This document shows positions 15,028 to 20,688 of a DNA stretch of 20,688 nt, one piece after another. The stretch is from Synergistaceae bacterium UBA6101. Its GTDB lineage: Bacteria > Synergistota > Synergistia > Synergistales > Synergistaceae. Below the pieces are notes generated by a model. That model ran no database searches. It saw only the letters and a list, made by a program, of their open reading frames with translations, and had not been told where the DNA came from. The position numbers and the translations under genes were made by a program. The DNA is taken from contig DIWR01000022.1 in assembly GCA_002428495.1 (NCBI GenBank), forward strand, positions 61,519-82,206. Direction: 5' to 3'. Positions within the stretch are counted from its first letter, which is position 1, and each line of letters opens with the position of its first letter.

Positions 15028-16881
15028 GTGGATGATTTTCGTAAAAAAATAGCATACCTTGTGGCATTTTGCTGGTTGGCCGGGCAGATATATGTCGCGT
15101 TTGCAGCGGTACCTGGAATGATCATACGGCCGATGCATGTCTGTTTTGCCCTTCTTCTTGTTTTTCTAAACAAGCCTTTCATCAAGGGCAAACCCCTTCT
15201 TTCCGCTCTTGTTGACTGGTCCTGTTTTGCTGTCGTTATTGGGTATATGTCACACGTTCTTATGCACGCTGACAGAATAGTTACCAGGATCCCGTTCGTA
15301 GATGAACTATTACCAATGGACACAATATATGGCATATTACTGGTCATTCTTTTGATGGAGGCAGGGCGCCGCTATCTGGGATGGTCGATGACAATAATTT
15401 CCTCGATGTTCATTGCATACAGCTTTTATGGTAAAGACCTTCCGGGGATACTGGGACATTCTCCTGTTGACCTTGTCGCTTTCATTGAAAATCAGATAAT
15501 GATGTCAGGCGGTATCTATTCCAGTCCCATAGCTGCTTCATCAGATACGATCTTCTATTTTATGATATTCGGAGCGTTTCTTGCGGCAACGCCTGCAGGA
15601 AAGCTCTTTGTTGCGATGGCAAAATATGCCACGCGTAATTCTATCGGAGGCGCAGGCAAGGCTTCGATACTTGCATCCGGGCTTTTCGGCATGATAAGCG
15701 GAAGCGCGGCGGCAAACGTGGCTTCGGTAGGTGTGATAGCATATCCTATGATGCAAAAAGGAGGCTTCAGACCGGTTTTCAGTGCTGCTCTTCTTGCAAC
15801 GGCCGGGACCGGGGGCCAGTTGATCCCACCAGTTATGGGGGCCTCAGCTTTTATAATGGCAGACATGATCGGGATCTCATACTTTAAGATAATACTGTGC
15901 GCGGTACTTCCCGCCATCCTTTACGTAGGCTCCCTCATCTGGGAGGTACATCTTGAAGCCAGCAAACAGAAAATTCAGTCGCCACAGGTAAATGCCAAGG
16001 ATCTCATGGTCGTTATCAAGAGCTTTATACATCTCGTGCTGCCTCTTGTGATTCTTATTATCCTTATAGCAATTGGCCGTTCTCTGATGTATGCAGCTCT
16101 GGTTTCGACAGTTGTCCTTATCGCCCTTTGCCAGATAAGAAAGGACACCAGACTTTCACTGAAAGAAATAATAAATATGGCAATAGACGGCACAAAGTCT
16201 TCTGTTATTGTTACCCTTCCATGTGCGCTTGCCGGTATTGTCATAGGCGAAGTAGTCTTTACAGGTTTGGGTCTTCGTTTCAGCTCTGTTATTGCATCTT
16301 TTTCGGCAAACAACCTTTTCCTTGCCCTTACACTGTCAACTGTCATGATCATAATAATGGGCATGGGAATGCCCACAAGTGCTGCTTACATCATGAGCGC
16401 AGTCCTGCTGGCCCCTGCGATGCAGAATCTGGGCGTTGAAGCCATCGTTGCGCATATGTTCATCTTTTACTTCGCAAACATGTCTATGATAACTCCACCT
16501 GTTGCCATTGCCTCATACACAGCTGCAGGAATTGCAGAGACGGGCCTTTGGGAAACAGGGATAGAGGCAGTACGCCTTGCTTTGATCCTCTTTATGATCC
16601 CCTTCGTATTCGTCTACAACCCGGCGCTGCTGGGGATAGGATCTATTCCGGACATAGCATGGGTATTTTTCACATGTGCCATGGGAATAATGGGACTTGG
16701 TATTGGTGTCATCGGGTACTGGAAGACAGATCTTTCGATACCTATAAGAGCTGCTTACATATTTTCGGCACTCCTCCTGATCGTGCCTGAAACCATAACC
16801 GATATCGTCGGCCTTGTTTCTCTCTTTGGATTGATGGGATATAAAATGATAAAAGCACGTTTCAGGATCGGGACTGCATAA
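15028..16881 (+). CDS. TRAP transporter fused permease (DctQM-type)
   Basis: Membrane permease of the TAXI-TRAP family, about 617 residues, in which the small (Q) and large (M) membrane subunits are fused. I count roughly 16 hydrophobic segments across the length. The large-subunit signature MISGSAAANVASVGVIAYP and a later MGMGMPTSAAYIMSAV are the expected conserved loops. It imports a solute with an ion gradient, working with the TAXI binding protein upstream. The start is uncertain: GTG 15028 lies 9 bases after GGGAAGG (15012-15018) and is my choice; ATG 15019 abuts that site, and ATG 14962 falls in a hairpin loop. The final hydrophobic segments continue beyond the M-domain core, as in many TAXI permeases. 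It ends the transcription unit, before a stem-loop and an intrinsic terminator. Confidence 0.93.
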   Translation: MDDFRKKIAYLVAFCWLAGQIYVAFAAVPGMIIRPMHVCFALLLVFLNKPFIKGKPLLSALVDWSCFAVVIGYMSHVLMHADRIVTRIPFVDELLPMDTIYGILLVILLMEAGRRYLGWSMTIISSMFIAYSFYGKDLPGILGHSPVDLVAFIENQIMMSGGIYSSPIAASSDTIFYFMIFGAFLAATPAGKLFVAMAKYATRNSIGGAGKASILASGLFGMISGSAAANVASVGVIAYPMMQKGGFRPVFSAALLATAGTGGQLIPPVMGASAFIMADMIGISYFKIILCAVLPAILYVGSLIWEVHLEASKQKIQSPQVNAKDLMVVIKSFIHLVLPLVILIILIAIGRSLMYAALVSTVVLIALCQIRKDTRLSLKEIINMAIDGTKSSVIVTLPCALAGIVIGEVVFTGLGLRFSSVIASFSANNLFLALTLSTVMIIIMGMGMPTSAAYIMSAVLLAPAMQNLGVEAIVAHMFIFYFANMSMITPPVAIASYTAAGIAETGLWETGIEAVRLALILFMIPFVFVYNPALLGIGSIPDIAWVFFTCAMGIMGLGIGVIGYWKTDLSIPIRAAYIFSALLLIVPETITDIVGLVSLFGLMGYKMIKARFRIGTA

Positions 16882-16892
16882 ATAGTTGAATT

Positions 16893-16916
16893 CCTTCTGT
16901 TAAAAATAACAGAAGG
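16893..16916 (+). other. Stem-loop just after the TRAP permease
   Basis: CCTTCTGTTA (16893-16902) and TAACAGAAGG (16907-16916) form a perfect 10-base stem with an AAAA loop, 11 bases after the permease stop. It lacks a T-run (GAAAGA follows), so it may protect the 3' end of the message instead of ending transcription. The intrinsic terminator comes about 110 bases later. Confidence 0.6.
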
Positions 16917-17023
16917 GAAAGACGTGGCATGAGCTACAATTCTTCTATCCCAAAGCATCAGAGGCAAAAGTTTCCAAGTTGCGTATTTCAATTTTAAACA
17001 GATAGCTATAAGCGTATTTAGAT

Positions 17024-17063
17024 AGGGCTGTGTGAACCCCCGGGGTTTTACACAGCCCTTTTT
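17024..17063 (+). terminator. Intrinsic terminator of the TAXI-TRAP operon
   Basis: AGGGCTGTGT (17024-17033) pairs with ACACAGCCCT (17050-17059); the inner AACCC/GGGTT adds further pairs. A run of five T (17059-17063) follows. This is a textbook rho-independent terminator, about 140 bases after the permease stop. The rest of the gap from 16882 to 17023 holds only the stem-loop at 16893. Confidence 0.85.
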
Positions 17064-17164
17064 GATGCACATAAATCGGTATACATATAAAAAATTAATG
17101 AATTTTGTTTCTGTATTTACGGAAATGCTGTAGAATTATTACCCATTACAGTGGGGCTGATTTA

Positions 17165-17267
17165 CTTACGAAAAACGTAAGAGCAACTTAATATTAAGGT
17201 TTTACCTGTGTGTAGTATACATGTGAAATTAAAGGGAAGAGGATATGGCGGTAACCACCATATCTTC
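17165..17267 (+). promoter_or_regulatory. Structured leader of the ACT/UPF0210 pair
   Basis: The 245 bases between the upstream terminator and the ACT gene hold three dyads: CTTACG/CGTAAG with an AAAAA loop at 17165-17181, the palindrome CTTAATATTAAG at 17187-17198, and GATATGG (17242-17248) pairing with CCATATC (17258-17264), extended outward to 10 pairs over 17239-17267 with one G-T pair. A weak -10-like TAGAAT sits at 17131-17136. I do not recognise a known riboswitch. The palindrome could be an operator and the last hairpin a control element. Confidence 0.4.
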
Positions 17268-17308
17268 GCTCCGTATTCTGATAGAAATATCACATTGGAG
17301 GGATCTTT

Positions 17309-17578
17309 ATGAAGGCCATAATTACAGTTCTTGGCAAGGACAAAGTCGGCATTATAGCGAAAACATGCGTTTATCTCGCGGATAAGGATGTAAACGTGCT
17401 TGAGATATCACAGACGATAGTCGAAGGATACTTCAACATGATCATGATAGTTGATATAACAAACACCACCTGTGAACTCAGCGAACTCGCCTGCGGCCTT
17501 GAAAAGCTGGGCGAGGAGATCGGCGTGATCATTAAGTTCCAGAGGGAAGAGATCTTCGAAAGCATGCACAGGATATAG
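17309..17578 (+). CDS. ACT-domain protein, UPF0237 family
   Basis: An 89-residue single ACT-domain protein. The opening KAIITVLGKDKVGIIAKTC is the classical beta-alpha start with the GKDKVGI loop that binds amino acids in ACT domains, and NVLEISQTIVEGYFNMIMIVDI completes the core. The family (UPF0237) is seen beside UPF0210 genes in many bacteria and archaea. GGAGGG sits 6 bases before the ATG. Only 9 bases separate it from the UPF0210 gene, so the two are co-translated. It is probably the amino-acid-sensing partner of the UPF0210 protein; this role is inferred from the pairing and is not proven. Confidence 0.92.
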   Translation: MKAIITVLGKDKVGIIAKTCVYLADKDVNVLEISQTIVEGYFNMIMIVDITNTTCELSELACGLEKLGEEIGVIIKFQREEIFESMHRI

Positions 17579-17587
17579 CAGGCCCTT

Positions 17588-18946
17588 ATGATAACTATTT
17601 CTGAAGCACGTCAAACTACCGCGATGATAGAGGAAGAGAACCTTGATGTCCGAACCATAACCATGGGCATCAACATTCTCGACTGCGCAGACCCGGATGA
17701 AAAGAGGTTCTGCGAGAAGATCTACGATAAGATAACGACCAAGGCTAAAAACCTGGTAAAGGTCGGCGAGGATATTTCCCGTGAGTTCGGAGTGCCTGTT
17801 GTTAATAAACGTATCTCGATAACGCCGGTGGCCATTGCTGCGGCAGCCTGCAAAACTTCTAACTATGTTCAGATCGCAAAAACTCTCGACAACGCCGCAA
17901 AAGAAGTCGGAGTGAACTTCATTGGAGGTTTTTCCGCGCTGGTCCATAAGGGCATGACAGGGGCAGACAGGATGCTCATAGACTCGGTACCGGAAGCCTT
18001 GAGCGTTACAGAACGGGTATGTTCGTCGATAAACCTGGCTTCAACACGCTCAGGAATAAATATGGACGCTGTTGCAAAGATTGGTGAAATAATAAGGGAG
18101 ACTGCATTTCTGACAAGAGACCGGGATTCGCTTGGCTGCGCGAAGTTAGTGGTCTTCTGCAACGCCGTTGAAGACAACCCCTTTATGGCAGGGGCCTTCC
18201 ATGGGGTAGGAGAGACGGATTGTGCAATAAATGTGGGGATAAGCGGCCCGGGAGTCATAAAGAGAGCTTTGGAATCAGTATATGAAGAAGACTTTGAAAC
18301 CCTTTGCGAGACGATCAAAAGGACTGCATTCAAGATAACCAGGGTCGGCCAGCTTGTTGCGAAGGAAGCTGCCTCACGCCTGGGAGTCCCCTTTGGGATC
18401 ATCGACCTTTCGCTTGCGCCCACTCCTGCCGTAGGTGACAGCGTTGCTGAAATATTCCAGATGATGGGGCTCGAACATGCAGGAGCTCCCGGAACGACAG
18501 CTGCGCTTGCCATGCTTAACGATAACGTCAAAAAGGGAGGCATAATGGCCTCTTCCTATGTCGGAGGACTGAGCGGCGCATTCATCCCCGTCAGCGAGGA
18601 CCATGGAATGATAGAGGCAGTAGAGGCCGGAGCCCTGACACTTGAAAAACTTGAGGCGATGACATGTGTCTGCTCCGTTGGGCTGGACATGATAGCAATA
18701 CCGGGAGACACTTCTCCCGACACGATATCCGGGATAATCGCAGATGAGATGGCGATCGGAATGATAAACAACAAAACCACAGCCGTGAGGCTGATCCCCG
18801 TTTACGGCAAAAAGGTCGGAGAAACAGTGACTTTCGGAGGACTGCTCGGTTATGCCCCGATAATGCCCGTAAATCAGTTCAGCTGCGAGGATTTCATCAG
18901 GCGCGGTGGCCGCATCCCCGCCCCTGTCCACAGCTTTAAGAACTAG
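17588..18946 (+). CDS. UPF0210 (DUF711) PFL-like family protein
   Basis: A 452-residue cytoplasmic protein of the UPF0210/DUF711 family, whose fold is reported to resemble pyruvate formate-lyase but which has no established reaction. The N-terminal ENLDVRTITMGINILDCAD and the conserved stretches VNKRISITPVAIAAAAC, FIGGFSALVHKGMTG, PEALSVTERVCSSINLAS, RSGINMDAV, and the C-terminal GDTSPDTISGIIADE are typical. I see no glycyl-radical RVxGY motif, so it should not be a radical enzyme. Its ATG is preceded only by a weak AGG, consistent with coupling to the ACT gene ending 9 bases earlier. The family length of about 450 is met. A joint role in amino-acid handling is likely but unproven. Confidence 0.93.
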   Translation: MITISEARQTTAMIEEENLDVRTITMGINILDCADPDEKRFCEKIYDKITTKAKNLVKVGEDISREFGVPVVNKRISITPVAIAAAACKTSNYVQIAKTLDNAAKEVGVNFIGGFSALVHKGMTGADRMLIDSVPEALSVTERVCSSINLASTRSGINMDAVAKIGEIIRETAFLTRDRDSLGCAKLVVFCNAVEDNPFMAGAFHGVGETDCAINVGISGPGVIKRALESVYEEDFETLCETIKRTAFKITRVGQLVAKEAASRLGVPFGIIDLSLAPTPAVGDSVAEIFQMMGLEHAGAPGTTAALAMLNDNVKKGGIMASSYVGGLSGAFIPVSEDHGMIEAVEAGALTLEKLEAMTCVCSVGLDMIAIPGDTSPDTISGIIADEMAIGMINNKTTAVRLIPVYGKKVGETVTFGGLLGYAPIMPVNQFSCEDFIRRGGRIPAPVHSFKN

Positions 18947-19468
18947 AAAGCAAGCCCTGATTGACCAGTCTGAAAAAAGCTTATCAATTCTCATCATAAA
19001 AAATTACCTCCGGAGAAGTATGATTTTTCAAAGTACTCCTTTATGGTCATCTTCATGGGGGCCAGATTCAGGGAATATGGGATGATAGGGCTTTGCGGGC
19101 ATCCGGGGATGCTGGGCTGGAGTCAGGATGTTCGGTTTATTGCCAAGGATGGTCAGTCGTTGCCGGGGGAGTTGCAATTTTCACATCACAGTCCCACCTC
19201 GGCACTTTGTTCCACGACTGTGCGCTGATAAGATCTTTGAGGCATATCCCAAAGTACCCTGGCTGAACGGCGCCGCATTCAGCCTCCCCAATAAACCAAA
19301 GTTTGTCGATAACGACAACAATATCCAAATTGAGCTGGTCGAAAAGATCGTCTCATCGTACAAAATCAAGACCAGCAGGATGAAATAGATGCGAGGATCG
19401 TAGTTCTAGTTAAGAACGATGACTAATACGGATGAAGATCAACGTTTCAAGAAAAACAAACCCTTAGA
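18947..19468. other. Intergenic stretch with possible decayed coding sequence
   Basis: No intact gene is evident. On the + strand two overlapping readings in different frames look coding-like in composition: 19043-19228 (MVIFMGARFREYGMIGL..., 61 codons) and 19128-19388 (ending in IQIELVEKIVSSYKIKTSRM, 86 codons). Neither has a ribosome site, and together they could be one gene broken by a frameshift near 19130-19230. I do not recognise the family. The piece before 19043 contains the palindrome CTCCGGAG at 19008-19015. I see no clear terminator after the UPF0210 gene. Confidence 0.35.
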
Positions 19469-20389
19469 TTAAAAAATTGCCTTCCCATAACTTTCTGGAT
19501 TTTTATTAGAGGATGACCCAATCACCATTTCAATGAAAGCTTGCATTGGCGGTGATACCCACTTGTTACGGTGATGAAATATCTGACACCAGTAATTTCG
19601 GTCACAGCCCTTTACGTCAAGAATCGAAAGTTTGTTTTCAAAAAGGCTTTTTTCAAAGATGTAATTTGGCAGAAAACTTATGCCTAAACCTCTTTGCACT
19701 AGTTCCAGAAGTACCATTGTATTATCGATCTCAATTATTGGTGAGATTACCGCATCGACGTTTGCTGCCATATCTTCTAATTCTTGCCTGTAAATGCTGC
19801 TTCGTTCTGTTAACAGCAATGGACGTGAAAGGACTTGGCTCAGTTCTATTTGTCTTGGTCCTGCAAATTCATCATCAGGGGGGGCGACAAAAGAGAGTCT
19901 ATAAGGTCTGGCATAAACAATAGAGCATTCCCTGTCAACTATTTTATTGCCAAAACCAATCGCGATGTCTAAGGTGTTTTGTTTTATCATCTGTAACAAT
20001 TCGGTTGTATGTGAGGTAATTATTTCTAATTTCACTTTCGGGTAACGTCTGTAAAAGTGATTTATCAAGTTTGCTGAGTAAGGATTTATCAATGATTCTA
20101 TACTGCCTATCCTTAACGATCCACTGACTTCTTTACCAACCTTGCCTAAATGCAGCATCTGCTCTTCAATTTTTTGCATTTCTCTTGCCTTGGAAAGAAA
20201 AAGTTTTCCAAGGTTGGTTAAGATGACTTTTTTCCCGATCCGCTCAAAAAGTTGGAATCCAAGTTCACTTTCTAGTTGCTGGATATGGATAGTTACTGTT
20301 GGCTGGGAGTAACCAAGCCATTCTGCTGTCCGCGAGAAGTTTTCCATTTCTACCAGCTTGATAAAAGTTTCAACAGTCCTAAGTTCCAT
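19469..20389 (-). CDS. LysR-type transcriptional regulator
   Basis: A 306-residue LysR regulator, a normal length for the family. The N-terminal winged helix is clear: RTVETFIKLVEMENFSRTA, then AEWLGYSQPTVTIHIQQLES and ELGFQLFERIGKKVILT. The rest, from about residue 90, is the periplasmic-binding-protein-like effector domain, including LRIGSIESLINPY and GLGISFLPNYIFEK. AGGTGA precedes the ATG at close range on the minus strand. It is divergent from the ornithine cyclodeaminase-like gene, the standard LysR arrangement, so it most likely controls that gene and itself through the 163-base gap between them. The effector is unknown but could be an amino acid such as ornithine. Confidence 0.95.
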   Translation of the reverse strand: MELRTVETFIKLVEMENFSRTAEWLGYSQPTVTIHIQQLESELGFQLFERIGKKVILTNLGKLFLSKAREMQKIEEQMLHLGKVGKEVSGSLRIGSIESLINPYSANLINHFYRRYPKVKLEIITSHTTELLQMIKQNTLDIAIGFGNKIVDRECSIVYARPYRLSFVAPPDDEFAGPRQIELSQVLSRPLLLTERSSIYRQELEDMAANVDAVISPIIEIDNTMVLLELVQRGLGISFLPNYIFEKSLFENKLSILDVKGCDRNYWCQIFHHRNKWVSPPMQAFIEMVIGSSSNKNPESYGKAIF

Positions 20390-20409
20390 ATAATCACCTA
20401 TTAAAATTA

Positions 20410-20516
20410 TTTATTGTTGTCATTAAATTTATTAATTTTACATATACAATTTTACCTCGTAGACTGTGAGCAAGCAACATCTATTTACAGTATTTTCAAA
20501 AATTACCAACAATAAA
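20410..20516. promoter_or_regulatory. Divergent LysR / cyclodeaminase control region
   Basis: This A+T-rich gap carries a perfect 10-base inverted repeat, TTTATTGTTG at 20410-20419 and CAACAATAAA at 20507-20516, 87 bases apart. A -10-like TACAAT is at 20445-20450 without a well-spaced -35. LysR proteins often bind and loop such regions, so the two arms may be operator half-sites. This is a suggestion from layout only. Confidence 0.4.
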
Positions 20517-20552
20517 GGTCAATCAACACACCTAACAGGAGGCGCATCAGAA

Positions 20553-20688
20553 ATGGCAGGACAGGAAGTAAAGACACTATTGTTGTCACAGAAGGACCTT
20601 ATCGAGGCAGGCGTAATGGACATGCCCCATTGCGTGGATGTTATCGAAGGTGTATTCAGCCTTATAGGCAAAGGCGATTACCTTATGG
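20553..20688 (+). CDS. Ornithine cyclodeaminase/mu-crystallin family protein, 5' part only
   Basis: Only the first 45 codons are in the window. They read M-AGQEVKTLLLSQKDLIEAGV and continue MDMPHCVDVIEGVFSLIGKGDYLM, the usual N-terminal strand-helix of NAD-dependent ornithine cyclodeaminase/mu-crystallin proteins (LSQKDLIEAG, then a helix with FSLIGKGDY). AGGAGG (20537-20542) lies 10 bases before the ATG, a strong site. Family members convert ornithine to proline or reduce cyclic imino acids, and related proteins act on other amino acids, so the exact substrate cannot be set from this fragment. The divergent LysR gene is the likely regulator. The gene runs off the right edge. Confidence 0.75.
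   Translation, partial: MAGQEVKTLLLSQKDLIEAGVMDMPHCVDVIEGVFSLIGKGDYLM

Noticed and set aside
17869..18543. 224-codon minus-strand reading frame opposite the UPF0210 gene
   Set aside because: It is a shadow of a strongly conserved gene; proline/serine-rich translation without motifs.
18374..18997. Minus-strand reading with a good GGAGG site and ATG ATG, whose first residues (MRIDKLFSD) recall pseudouridine synthases
   Set aside because: After about ten codons it runs fully antisense through the well-supported UPF0210 gene with no family pattern. The start may be chance or a remnant too short to name.

Overview
The window looks like part of the chromosome of an anaerobic, amino-acid-using bacterium. 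A Synergistota-type organism is my best guess. This rests on the gene mix: a TAXI-type TRAP transporter, an FCD regulator with an unusual helix-turn-helix, the ACT/UPF0210 pair, a minimal SufC-SufB pair and an ornithine cyclodeaminase-like gene. It also rests on strong Shine-Dalgarno sites and mid-range base composition. I saw no rRNA, tRNA, CRISPR array or complete transposon.

Layout. (1) 1-4.0 kb, + strand: an AAA ATPase of the DUF4143 type, a pRiA4b ORF-3-like protein and a complete RecQ helicase with its own extended -10 promoter. (2) 4.26-5.0 kb, - strand: a secreted SIMPL/DUF541 protein. (3) 5.1-6.8 kb, + strand: a two-gene SufC-like/SufB-like iron-sulfur assembly pair with overlapping genes and no SufS, SufU or SufA beside it. 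(4) 10.4-6.9 kb, - strand: a 1045-residue PLD-nuclease/SF2-helicase/DUF3427 protein, with a MutT-type Nudix hydrolase starting one base after its stop codon. This is the most defence-like unit in the window. (5) 10.4-11.1 kb: a non-coding stretch holding the remains of a DUF937 gene that has lost its middle, followed by a clear terminator. (6) 11.2-17.1 kb, + strand: a winged-helix/FCD regulator, then a promoter and a three-gene unit of a ThDP-dependent decarboxylase/synthase-like enzyme, a TAXI solute-binding protein and a fused TRAP permease. A hairpin lies between binding protein and permease, and an intrinsic terminator closes the unit. (7) 17.1-18.9 kb: a structured leader, then the ACT-domain (UPF0237) and UPF0210 pair. 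(8) 18.9-19.5 kb: a gap with possible decayed coding sequence. (9) 19.5-20.7 kb: a LysR regulator divergent from the 5' end of an ornithine cyclodeaminase/mu-crystallin family gene cut by the window edge.

How the genes may work together. The FCD regulator probably controls the ThDP-enzyme/TAXI-TRAP unit, which would import a carboxylate-like compound and process it as a 2-oxo acid; the substrate cannot be read from sequence. The LysR protein probably controls the divergent ornithine cyclodeaminase-like gene. The helicase and Nudix proteins are almost certainly co-translated and may form a nucleic-acid surveillance or defence module. The SufC/SufB pair fits a minimal scaffold-only Fe-S system of strict anaerobes.
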